Shown here in pieces: positions 10,270-22,051 of a DNA stretch of 64,000 nucleotides. The notes below the pieces were generated by a model, which did not search any database, was not told the origin of the DNA, and worked only from the letters and a program-made list of their open reading frames with translations. Source of the stretch: Hepsetus odoe (taxonomy: Eukaryota > Chordata > Actinopteri > Characiformes > Hepsetidae); NCBI GenBank assembly GCA_017165825.1, contig CM029370.1, positions 13,230,420 to 13,294,419 of the forward strand, given 5' to 3'. Every line of letters begins with the position of its first letter. The stretch's first letter is position 1. The position numbers were made by a program, and so were the translations under genes.

Positions 10270-13200
10270 ATGGGGAATTCAAACTGCCATAACAATCTGG
10301 GAATACCTTTAGGAAAAGGGCCACACCACGTGGGATGTGCCGATTTAATGGTGGGCCACACCGTGCAGGTGAGAGAATGAGAGTGTTTAAGGACACATGA
10401 ATATGTATGGAAATAGTGAGCTGTTCCTTGGACTGTTTACAGTGATTGTGAAAGATCAGTGATGTCATAAAGAAGGCATCGGATTACAAAAAGGACTTTT
10501 TTCTTTTATTGAACACTATTTTTCTTTGGTCTCTAAGCTACTGTGAACATTGACTTTTTACCCAACACAGTCTATGATAAGGGTAATATTTCCTGCTTAC
10601 AGCTCATTATGACTCACTAAAAGGGCACATGCATAATGCTTGCTTTCTTGGAAATGTCATAGCCTGTCAGCTTTTTTAATGAAATCCATCAATTCACAGG
10701 GAACTTTCTTCAGATTATACTATCCGTGCCAAGCTTCCCAGAGCTCTGAAAAGCCAGATTGGATTCCATGCAGGGAATACTTCAATGGTCTTGCAGACTT
10801 CATGAACATAAACAGAGCGTTGAGTGAACGAATTTTTAACTACCTCTTTGGTAAACTCTTTGTTCTAATGGCAATAGATCTTGTATGAATGAATTTGCCA
10901 CTGAAAGATTCAGTTTTGAATTTGAATTGATGGATCATTGGAATATTTGGTCATAACAGATTTAAGAAGGATTTACGAGTTTCTTTTTCTCTTTATTAAA
11001 AAGGGTCTTACAAAATCCCTGCAGCATGGAATGCATCTTTTAAACCTGATGGAAAATACCCAGTGATTATCTTCTCCCATGGCCTTGGAGCCTTCAGGTG
11101 CATTTTATTTTAAGTAGTTTTGTGAGGGTGGTGGTGGTCTAGTGGTAGGGTACTTGCCTACGGACCTCTGGATCAAGAGGTCCCCGGTTCGAATCCTCTA
11201 GCACTACCACCACTGGGTCCCTGAGCAAGACCCTTAACCCTGAGTTGCTCCAGGGGGACTGTCCCTGTAATTAGGACATGTAAGTCGCTCTGGATAAGAG
11301 TGTCTGCTAAATGCCGTAAATGTAGTTTTGGTTTAAAGATTTCTGAACCATGAATGGCTTGGGATGAGTTGTTTGTTTTGTATTTTACAGGACATTGTAT
11401 TCAGCCATATGTGCAGAGCTGGCCTCACAGGGCTTTGTTGTAGCTGCAGTGGAACACAGGTTTGTCCCTTTTTAAACTAGGATTTGGGAACAAGGTCTGT
11501 CTGTTTTGGCTGGTGTATGACTAAGTCTAAGGGTAGAGATGACTGGTGAATGTAAATGCTCAACAACAGCAAAGCAAACCTAATAAATGAACCATTCTGT
11601 GTTAATGAAATGCTGTTTTTTGAGTCTGTAGACAATGGTACAAACAAAGTCATCACATTCTTCCCAGTATGCTTTGGTGTCCCTACATGAAAAGCAGGCC
11701 CGAGCAGCAAAGAGTTTGGGGTCTATAGACTGGAAGTAGCAATTGTTTTCTACATGCTATACACTTAGCCAAAGCCCTATTGTTAGGGTTCTTTTCTATA
11801 CTGCCCCAACATCAGAGATGACCCCATTTTATTTCAGTTGTTTTCAGTGCTTTTATTTTTCTCAAAAAAAAGATAATTTAAAAGGAAATTATAATAGCCT
11901 GTTATAAAGCTAAACACTCTTATTAAAGTAGACTATCATGCTTTAAGCATTAACTGTTGCTATTAAATGGTTAAATGCAACTATTTAATGGTTCTCAGTG
12001 ATAATTTATGGTAATTAGCTTACCTGCTGTTTTTCCCGTTAAGGTTGTACTATAATGTGGTGCCCTTCATTATAGTACTGTAGAATGCAGTTATAATGCA
12101 GTGGTGCCATTGTTACATACATTTTTTAATCACATCTGAATTGTTTGATAAAAATTTTACCCTCAGGAGCAGGGGACTAAACCAAGGAAAAATATGTCTT
12201 AAATTTCTTTCCCCTTTTTTCAGGGATGAATCAGCTTCTGCAACATTCTTCTACACAGAGAAAAGTGAGGCAGAGCAAAAAGCTCATACAACACATGAAA
12301 ACTTCAGACCTGTCTCTAACAATTTGGAGGAACAGTGGATGTACTACAGACCCCTGAAAACAGGCGAGAGTGAATTCCCTCTAAGAAACAAACAAGTGAG
12401 AGACTCAACACTGTATCATAGTTGCAGAAAACCTAAATAAGTTGTTATACTTTGTGCTCTTATAGTGCTTTTCACACACTCAAATACACAATTATATAAA
12501 CAGAACTCCAAACTAGGGCAGTGGTGGCCTAGTGGTTCGGGCGTCAGCCACATGATCGGAGGATCGGGGGTTCAAACCCCTTCCCAATAGGTTACCCTGA
12601 GATACCCTTGAGCAAGGTACCGTCCCCATCACTGCTCCCCGGGCGCTTTCAATAGCTGCCCACTGCTGCACGGGTTTGAGTGTGCATGGGTTAAATGCAG
12701 AGGTCCAATTTCGTTGTGGTTCATGTGTGCTGTGCCATGACCTTGCAATGACAAGGGTTGTCACTTTCACTTTTTCACTTTCAAAACAGGACATAAACTG
12801 GAGTATTTGCAAAAAAAAGAGACACTGAAAGAGAAAGTAGAGCAATTATGTTAGGTCTGGTGTGTGAATTCTAGGTTAGAAGAAGAAAAATGGGAGGTCT
12901 TCAAGATCATTGAGCAGAGGAATTTTGAAGTATGTGTGTACTTTACAGGAGGCAAGTGGAGATATGTGTGCGGTGGTCATGGTTTAGTGATAGGATACTT
13001 GCCTTTGGACCAAGAGGTTCAGGTCACATGTCCCTCCTCTAGCACTACCAACATTGGTTTCCTGAGCAAAACCCTGAACCCTGAAGTTGCTCCAGGGAGA
13101 CTGAAACTGTAATTAGGAATAGAAGTCGCTCTGGATAAGAGAGTCTGTTAAATGCCATAAATGTCAAATAAAATATGAGTGAATAGGTGTAATGTGCTAA

Positions 13201-16200
13201 TGAGTGAGATATTTAGCTCCATCTGTATCATCTGAAAGCATATCTAAGAGATGAATTGGCAATAGACAGAAAAGCATGTTCTGATTTTGGCAGTGTTGTG
13301 CTGGTGGGGACAAAAACTTTTAACTACAGAACTGAAACCAAATAAGAGAGTAACATTTAGAATGACGCCCAGAGTTGGAGGCAACGTTGCCTCCAGATAT
13401 AGTGTGTGTGATATAGAACAGTGCAAAATATTTAGGCAGGTGTGGAAAAAATGCTGTAAACAAAGAATGCTTTCAAAAATGGAAGTTTTAATCATTTATT
13501 TTCATCAATCAACAAAATGCAGTGAATGAACAAAAGAGAAATCTAAATAAAATCAATATTTGGTGTGAACACCCTTTGCCTTCAAAACAGCATCAAGTCT
13601 TCTAAGTACACTTGCACACAGTTTTTGAAGGAACTCAGCTGGTAGGTTGTTCCAGACATCTTGGAGAACTAACCACAGATCTTCTGTAGATGTAGGCTTC
13701 CTCACATCCTTCTGTCTCTTCATGTAATCCCAGACACACTGGATGTTGAGATCAGGCCTCTGTGGGGGTCATTTCAGTCTCACCAAACAGAACTTACAAC
13801 AGTCCAGTCTGCGATTCATAGATATCACCAGGTGCTGAGCATCTTCTCAACAGTGGCAACTATGGACTCCAAATAGTAGAATCAAGCATAGGTATCTTAT
13901 ACCCCCACAAATGAAGCAATGAAACACACCTGTGAAGCCAGTTGTCCCATGAGAGGGGACAATGTATATTGCTATGTAAATTGCTTTAGTTTCTAAAGTA
14001 AGCTAAAACTAATATATACGCTAAGTTTAAAGTCATGAATGTGCACTTTATTAATGTTGGAATTGTTTGATTTAAAATTTTGCTCTCAGGAGCAGAGGCG
14101 TAAATCAGGGAAAAATGTGGTTTTGTCCCAAACATGTAGGACACTGTTTTATAGGTACATCGGATAAGTGTTATGAATATCCTTTTTGTAATTTGCAGTT
14201 TCTTTCATACATCACTCAAAAATGCAAAAAAAAAAAAATTCAGCTCCTGTTTTATCAGCTCCACTCATCATGCAGGTACATTTAATAAATACAAGTTGTA
14301 GGTGGGTAGTGTACAGTTCTAAGCAAATCAAGGATACTGACCAAGTCATAAGATTTTGTGTGTGTCCGAGTGTAGATGAATGAAGTGTAAGCAGTAATTA
14401 ATGAAGTGGCTTGTCCGTGTGTGCATGCAAATGGCTTTTTTCATGTTTTGTCTTAACACTTTTTACAGATGACATTGTCTGATTTATTTAGGTAAAACAA
14501 AGAGCAGATGAATGCATCAGAGTCTTGGATCTTCTTTTTGACATCAATGCAGGAAAGTCAGTAGAAAATGTCTTGCAGTCTGACTTTGACTGGACAACGT
14601 TAGAGGTAAGCAAAAACAAAATCTACAAATAATGGAACCGTGAAACCCCATTTTTGAAACCAAAACGAGAGGGCTGTATAAAGTTTATATGGATCTTATA
14701 TAATAGTGCAGCATAAACCAGCCACTAGGGATGCACAAGCCAGTATATTTCTTTGTGCCGATCCCAAGCCCAGATTAATGGGGAGGGTTACATTAGGAGG
14801 AGTAAAAAAAATCGATTTGCGGAGAACAGTACAAATTTCCATACTATCTCAGACGAGCCCCAGGTTAACAACGGCCAGCATCAGTACTGTTAGCAAACAG
14901 GGTGAAGGTGGAAATTGACCCAAAGGAGGAGGAGAAGAGGAAGGGACGTCCGGATGCAGGTGGACATTAGGAAGCATAGGAAGTTTGAATGTTTGCAAAA
15001 TCACTGGTAAAGGGAGAGAGCAAGCTATGTTTGAGAGAAAGAAGGTTAATATTGTGTGTGTGTGCACAAGAGACAAAGTATTAAGGCCAGGTGTATTGGA
15101 GGAGGGTTTAAGTTGCTTTACCTTGGTGTGGATGGAAGAAGAAATGGGCTAGGGGTCATCCTGAAAGAAGAATATTTCAAGAATGTTTTGGGAGGTGAAA
15201 TGGAAGCAGGAAAGAATGTTAGTGCTTACGTGCCACGAGTCAGTTAAGATAAGAAATAATAGTACCCAGGGGAGAGAGTGGTGATTGGTGTAGACTTTAA
15301 TGGACATGTTGGTGAAGGGAACAGCAGTGATGGAGTTGATGGGTGAAAATGAAAATGGCTATAGTTTATACTTATTTTAAGAAGAGGGAGGAGCACAGGG
15401 TGACGTATGAGAGTGGAGGAAGATGCACACAGGTGGATTACGTCCTTTGCAGGAGCGTCAGTCTGAAGGAGGTTGGAGACTGTAATAGGGGAGAGCGTAA
15501 CTAAAAAGCATAGAATGGTTGGTGTGTAGGATGATATTGGAGGTCAAGAAGAGGAGAAAACTGAGAGCAGAGTCAAGGATCAAATGGTGGAAGCTGAAAA
15601 GGAACGACTTCAAGGTGGAATTCAGGAGTGGTGAAAAGTTACTAGATTACTGTGCACCTAATGGTGAAGTGGGAAGGGACAGCTAGAAAGGTGCTTTGTT
15701 TGACCACTAAGGGTTTATTAGAGTGAAAGCAAAGTTAGAGAAGCACAGTTGCTTTGGATTGGACATTTACATGTATATCAGGAGAAGGATGTTGAGGTTG
15801 GAGCTGCCAGGCAAGAAGAAATGAGGAAGACCAAAAGAGGAGGTTTATGGACATAACTGATACCAGCTTTCTTTTGCATATTTCTTCACAGAACTGCATG
15901 GACCTATGTAGAATAGCAATTATGGGTCATTCCTTTGGTGGGGCCACAGTGATTGAGTGTTTGTGCAAGGAAGTGAGATTCAAGTAAGTATCACAATATA
16001 GTATTGTTTTAAATATCAGTCAGAAATGTATCACAAAAAGGTTTTTACATTTTACCTTTCACTTTGAACAGATTTCAGAAATGTTGACACATTTGCTTTA
16101 TCTTCTTCAGTTTAAAATAATGTTTTCATTGTAGATGTGGCATTGCATTGGATACTTGGATGTTTCCCCTTGATGAAGAGATATTTCCAAGCGTGAAACA

Positions 16201-17047
16201 GCCTATTTTTTTCATAAACTCAGAAAAGTTTCAGTGGGCTGGGAATATCATTCGTATGAAGAAGCTGGACTCTGCAATGATTCCAAGGAAAATGATAACC
16301 ATTAAGTCAGTGATTTTACTATTACAGATGGTTTAACAATGCTGTGAGAATTTTTAGACGACAATCAGCATATACTGCTTGTTTAACCCAACTGCATCTT
16401 CTTTGGCACAGGGGGACAGTACACCAGAGCTTCCCCGATTTCACCTTTCTGACTGGTAACTGGTTTGGGAAAATCCTAAAGCTGAAGGGAGAAATCGATC
16501 CCCACGTAGCAATGGATCTTTGCAACCATGCATCATTAGCATTCCTTCAGCGCCACCTATGTAAGTTGGAAGTTTGTCCTTTTTGAGGGAGTGCAGGCTT
16601 GCTCACTAAATAGTGATTTTTTTTTTATATTTAAGCTTTTTTTTTTTAAACTTGCAATACTTAAGCAAACATCAGACTAAATGTGTCAAAAATGTAATCA
16701 AATACAAACCTCTTTTCATGTTTCTTTGGGGCACTTAAAGGCAAAAGCATCAGCCAACTGAAATATATTTTGCTCCCATGTTACCATGCATGCTCTTTGT
16801 ATTTAATGCAGTCTTTATTTTGCTCTCCTCAACAAAGTACAAATTATGGTATATAAGGGCATATAAGTCTTTGCTTACAAAAAAAACTGCAAAAAATGTT
16901 CAGTTGCAGTTTTCTGACTAATCACACATTTCTGTTTTCTTCACAGCTCTGGAGAGAGACTTCAATCAGTGGGATCATTTAATTGAGGGGAAAGATGAAA
17001 ACCTGATTCCAGGCACCAATATCACTATACCGCCATCTTCAATGTAA
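10270..17047 (+). CDS. pla2g7: platelet-activating factor acetylhydrolase (Lp-PLA2)
   Basis: Serine esterase that removes the sn-2 acetyl or short oxidised acyl group of PAF-like phospholipids. Coding exons: 10270-10368, 10700-10850, 11004-11097, 11391-11459, 12224-12395, 14492-14605, 15892-15983, 16135-16305, 16412-16560, 16947-17047; 1212 nt, 403 aa, all in phase. Catalytic triad: Ser in GHSFGG at about 247, Asp in ALDTWMFPL at about 270, His in GTVHQSF at about 325. Each is 26 residues lower than in human PLA2G7 (273, 296, 351). The C-terminal sequence DENLIPGTNI and the CGIALD/RKMITIK blocks favour PLA2G7 over PAFAH2, as does synteny with meprin and tdrd6. The N-terminus begins MGNSNC, with no signal peptide; the start has a good Kozak context (gcaATGG). 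The frame stays open upstream to the acceptor, so another start in an unseen exon is possible. Confidence 0.93.
11126..11325 (+). mobile_element. tRNA-derived SINE, family 2
   Basis: The tRNA-like head has a B-box ggttcgaatcc. The tail gtcgctctggataagagtgt with ctgctaaatg is shared by many fish SINEs of the V-SINE type. It lies in the pla2g7 intron between the exons ending 11097 and starting 11391. A second copy is at 12970-13165. Confidence 0.85.
12515..12785 (+). mobile_element. tRNA-derived SINE, family 1
   Basis: Close to the copy at 5501-5730 through the whole body (ggcctagtggtt, cttgagcaaggtaccgtccc, actgctgcac). It lies in the large pla2g7 intron 12396-14491. Confidence 0.85.
12970..13165 (+). 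mobile_element. tRNA-derived SINE, family 2, diverged
   Basis: Diverged copy of the 11126-11325 element. It keeps the tail gtcgctctggataagagagt and has lost a clean B-box. Confidence 0.75.
13412..13960 (-). mobile_element. Tc1/mariner transposase C-terminal remnant
   Basis: The minus strand from about 13780 to 13555 reads a Tc1-type DDE transposase end (DLNIQCVWDYMKRQKDVRKP, then DVWNNLPAEFLQKLCASV, then VLKAKG and HTKY stop). The plus-strand left edge matches the 4967 arm. Only the 3' part of the element is present. Confidence 0.85.
14880..15860 (+). mobile_element. LINE fragment, apurinic-endonuclease region
   Basis: Decayed frames read pieces of a non-LTR endonuclease domain: LYLGVDGRRNGLGVILKEEY, then VIGVDFNGHVGEG and TQVDYVLCRR. 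Several frame breaks. It lies in the pla2g7 intron 14606-15891. RTE-like by resemblance; class uncertain. Confidence 0.75.
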
Positions 17048-17900
17048 ACCATGAGAACAAATTGAGCATAGTAACTTTTTTTTGTAACTTCTGTCTCTAG
17101 GGCCGAATACAAAAGTACACCAAGAAAATTCACAATATCTAATCATGAATATTTGGAATTTTTTTTTTTAATCGAATTTTTGACTGCAGTGTAAATTTCT
17201 GAGTGGGGACCATTTCCCCCCAAAACAGTACCAGCCTCATTGTGAATATTTAAAAAAGATTTTAATAGATTACTCTCCTTTTGACATTGTGCCTTATTTT
17301 ATAATACTCACTTTTTATACTCAGAACACAAAGTCCCGACCTTCCAATATGACAGTCTGACGTCAAAGCAAGTGAACTAACTTGTGTGCAATATTTACCT
17401 CAATGCCTAGCTGTTGGTCTTGTTACAGCTTTGTTTTTCCTTCGACAATAAGCATTTAATGTGCATTTGAAGGCAATCAGCTTTAGAACATGTTAAATTC
17501 ATCTACTTGATGAAAATGCAAAAAACTGATGTTTTTGTTTTTTAAACACTACAACAGGCCCTTCTTTTCAGGCTGTATGTAAAATATTTGTTATAAAAGA
17601 AAGGACTTATGCTTTGCAAATTAAAAATACAGCCCACAACCCACCATTATAGCTACCTCAACAAGACTCAATTTTAAAGGAAGTAAACCTTCAATTTTAC
17701 TTTAGAGATTTACTAAATTGCACAAAACTAATATTGGCAATGGAATGTGTCTATTTGGACTAAATGACTCATACAACAGATGTTATTAGTGGATTAGCTA
17801 CTGGATTATTCCTCAAGTCCTTCTTTTTCTTTTGTAAAAGTCAAGCCTCTTTACAGCCTTTGAGAATCCTGTCAATAAAGATGTATATGAGCAAAAACTA
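17048..17900 (+). other. pla2g7 3' UTR
   Basis: About 0.85 kb of AT-rich sequence after the stop, ending near the AATAAA at 17874-17879. Confidence 0.7.
17874..17879 (+). terminator. pla2g7 poly(A) signal
   Basis: AATAAA in a plausible 3' end; no better signal before it in the 3' UTR. Confidence 0.6.
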
Positions 17901-17910
17901 AGAAAAAGTC

Positions 17911-17916
17911 TTTATT
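17911..17916 (-). terminator. tdrd6 poly(A) signal
   Basis: AATAAA on the minus strand, about 430 nt after the tdrd6 stop at 18346. It is only 32 bases from the pla2g7 signal on the other strand. Confidence 0.55.
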
Positions 17917-18345
17917 ATTTTTTTTTAATACACAAAAGATGTTCACCATGTCCCATCACAACACTTTTGCACGTATGTCAGTAACTTGCAGAGTTAACTA
18001 AATATTAGTAACAATATATTTTGAAATGACATTCGATTTGGCTAAGCTTCAGAAATATGAACAGTAACAAGAAACAAAAAATGGTTTTCAGGAAAAAAAG
18101 AAAAAAAAGTGAAATACCAAACATAAGTGCTCATAACAGAAATACTTTACTATCTGTAATTTAATCAGATGTTTTCAAACTGGAAGCCCCCACATTTAAA
18201 ATGTCAGGGTACTGAAAAGAAAAAAAAATGCTGAAAAGTGAAAACCGCATACGAATCAAAAAGCTGATAAAGTGAAAACAAACTGACTTCCAGGAGACCA
18301 TTTTAGAAAAATGGTGTAATTAAATAATCAGGATAGTAATAGCAC

Positions 18346-21300
18346 CTACTCTCCTGGACCTCCCGGCTCACTCGTGTCCATCAGAGGTACCTGCAACACT
18401 TTGACAAAGATTATATCGTCATCAGACATGTCCTGAACTTTAAGGGTCAGATGAGAAACTCTGGATGCACTTCGATCTTCTGAATCAGGTTGTTCAGAAA
18501 CAGATGCTTTTGCATCCAAGCCTGCAAAGCAGAGGAGTGATTTCTAAATATGCACAGAGCCTAGCAAAACAAAATACCAGCTTGCAAGATACAAGCTCAT
18601 GTTATAACTCACCAGAAGTGTGAGTCACAGTAGGTAGAGGTTCAGTCTCCATTGTGTTTCCTTGAAGCTAGAATTCAGAAGAGCAGTATTTAACATGCAC
18701 ATATAGTAATGGAAAAGAAGTAACCCTAGTTAGGACATTTAACAGTGCAGTCAGTACATCTAATTTACAAATGTAAAGGTAACTGAAGCACAATTAACTA
18801 TCCATTCATACATTATAAAGAAGGAAAGTAAAAGAGAAATGAGGTGAAATTGAAAGAATTGCAGGGCCTTATTAAAGTGAACTATGATCTGACCAAAGGG
18901 GGAAAAAAAACAAAAAAAATATAAACACACTCCATACTCAACATATAACTCTCAGAAATGATAGAAATTGTACTTGTTTCTAAAATGTTTAATGTTCCAA
19001 AATAATTTACTTGTTTCAAATCTAAAGTACTAAGTCAAGAGATTGTGTGTATAAAGTGGATATATGTGCTGAAAGTATATTAAAAAAAAAAAAAAACCCA
19101 CACCACAACTGATGTGTACAACTTGTTTAATACCATGTTATCATGTGCAAATTCCAAGTCTGCCTCAGTGTCGCTTGCAAAATCAATCAGATCTTCTGTA
19201 AAATCTAGGAGCAGAAACATGTCAAAAAGGCCACATTTATCAACCAAAAACACTCCCAAACATTTTATATAAAAAAAACCCAAAACATTTACTAAAAGCA
19301 TTCTTACTTGTATACAAACCTAAAATATTTTATGCTTTAAAATATGAAAGCCTACAACAACCTAACTTTGTACGACTGGGATTTCTAAATACCAAAATCC
19401 TAACTATAGTCAGTTGTGCACATGCTCCACTTTTGTGTTGTCATGTATCGTAGGGGTCCGAGACAAAGATGGCAAAAAGCAAGTGGTTGAGAAAATGTTG
19501 CAGGACCGGTCCTAACCCTCAACAAAATAACATGCAGCCATCCCCATTAACAAAACAAAAAAACTATACACAAATACTTTATATCCTGGTGAATGTCGTT
19601 TGGTATTACGGCAAAAAGGAAACACATACCACCCCAGCATACAACCTTTAATTGATATTTATATTACTGCGCTTTTAGAACGGAGCCGACTTATAATTTA
19701 AACCAAAAATCTGCAGATCCCTTTAATGGGACACCATCAACACCTAAGCAACCGTGAAGAAAAATCATAGCAGCATCCTAGGCAACACCAGATACTATAG
19801 CAAACAGCATTGCTATACCTTTTTACCACTCAGCACTGTCCTAGCACAGATTTATAGCTTTCTGTGCATGTATTCTTTAAATGAAATGAGGAGACATGGT
19901 GCTAAATGTAATATTATGTGTCTTTTTCTATGACTTACTGTTAACTTCCTCAGTGAGAGCATCCAGATCGGGTCCAGCCTCAAACTCCACACTCTGGACC
20001 TATAATCCCATTTTAGGGTTTTATCTTGGAGCAAGTGTAATAATCATAATCCATAGCTTTACAAAAATCCATGCAAAAAATAAATAAAATACCTTTGCTT
20101 GCCATGTTCCGGCCATCAGCTTGTCTGCCCCCTCACTGTCTTCAGAGATACTTTGATCTAATGTTAATCAATGGATCAATAAAGTCTCAATGCAAAGTTC
20201 AGTATCAAGCAAGTCATTTTTAATAGTAAAGCAAGATATACAAAAAGGACCTCTCTGCTCTTCTACTGAAAATCTTGCTTCCACAGCACCTTCAGTTTGT
20301 TCCTAAATGAATACACATTTTGCCTCAGAGTTTGCCTTGAAACAGCTCATATAAGCTCTACAAAAGCCACCAATCATTTTACCTGGCTGTTTAAATCTGA
20401 AATGATGCTTTGCCCTACTTTTGAATTAATCCTCAAGGCTGGATCTGCATGGAAAGAACCCAAAACCACAGAGGCAAAAAGTACAGGTCTTATGAAAACC
20501 ACTATCCTGTCAAATAGAATATCCTGTTAAGTAGAATCCATTTTAAAAAACATAACTCGCATGAGTAGTTCTGAAGATTTTTTTGAGCAATAAATGTTTG
20601 AAAAATTCGAAGAGCTTTGATTTGAATTTACTATTTGAAATATAAATGAAAATGGAGACACGGTGCTTAATCTATTAGTTTATGCTTCTTTAAATTGACT
20701 AATTAAAACAAGACACTGAAAGAGAATTAATGCTCCCTTAGAGCAGTAATGCACACACCCACATCAGACGTTTTAGACTCCAACATGATTACTCACCTTG
20801 AGCCTCGTTCATCGAGTCACCATTGTTGTCTTGAGGCTACAACAATAAGTACAGAAGTTTGCTAAAGCAGTGACAGAACGTTGATTTCTAAGCTAAGCCT
20901 CTGAAAACTCACTAACCTGTTCCTCTATAACGAGCAGGTCTGCCACAGCACTTGGTTCATCAAACATCGTGTCATGATCTATTTCAAGACTGTATGCAGA
21001 TTTACACTCTGTTTCTTCAGCCTAGGAACAGTGGCGAGTTACCAAGCATGGTCTAAATCATTTGTATGACGCATTTTCATGTTTTCTCTGCCAAAACAAC
21101 ATGAATACCTTTAAATGAGGATCCACGTGACCACATGCAGTATAATTCTCCTCAAACAACTTTGAGGCCTCCTCTATGGGATGAATGCAGAAATGCTTTA
21201 TATACACATCACATTGATATCAATTGTTAAATCGTGGATTAAATGCTAACAATTTTATATTTAAACTGGTGCTAACTTCCAACTTATTTTTTGGATTTTT

Positions 21301-21438
21301 TTTTTTTTAAAAAGCATTTTCATTTAAAATTCATTTAAGAATTTTCATGACCATGTTTGGCAATGCTTTTCTCCCCACACAGAAATCCCTTTATTTAGAA
21401 GGAAACATACCTTTAGGTAATTCTGTATCCCAAGGGAG
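18346..21438 (-). CDS. tdrd6: tdrd6 acidic C-terminal tail, 11 short exons
   Basis: Eleven exons of 14 to 176 nt encode a low-complexity acidic tail rich in E, D, S and T. All keep a single frame, which supports them although none has a domain. Pieces read ELPKEEASKLFEENYTACGH, then HDTMFDEPSAVADLLVIEEQ, then FTEDLIDFASDTEADLEF. The exon at 20383-20396 is a 14-nt microexon (ctggctgtttaaat on plus) needed to restore phase between its neighbours. The last exon carries SDDDIIFVK, a SUMO-interacting-like motif, and ends at a TAG at 18346-18348. Confidence 0.75.
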
Positions 21439-22020
21439 CTACAGGCATAAATCACAGTGAATTAATACAATTTAAAGAAACTAAGAATGACAATACTTTT
21501 AACTGTATAAACCCTCAGGTAAATTATATTACCAAGCCAATAGGAGCTACAAAACAGGTGTTCCATAAAAATGAAAAAGCACACAAAAACAAACAAGTAT
21601 GCGTCTTAAGCCCCTTAAATCCTTATTAATCCAGGGAACTTTCTCCAGATCTTTTTATGTTTAGGATGAAGCTGCATATGAATTTAGAACACAAGATATC
21701 GAGCAATCTTCCTGTATCAAGATGGTCAGTGGTGGTAATGTAAAAAATCATTCTGGAGGGTATTTGGGTAAATACAGTGACATTTATAATGTTATTATCA
21801 GTACAGTACAATACCACCACTCTTGGTGCAGATAATGAGAAAAGTATTTTTTGTAGTACACTTTAGTATACAGTGTTAATATCCATTTAGAAATGCCTCT
21901 AGGTTGTAACCTCCCTCTTCCAAGACAAGAAGCACTGTACAGTACTGGGAGTAAGAAAACTTTAACCCTTTAGTAGGATGTGACTCAGCGTATAGTCCAT
22001 TGCTAAGCCAGGTTAAAACT

Positions 22021-22051
<31 letters not shown>

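Noticed and set aside
10270..17047. pafah2 as the identity of the PAF acetylhydrolase
   Set aside because: The N-terminus resembles PAFAH2, but the C-terminal blocks, triad spacing and synteny fit pla2g7.
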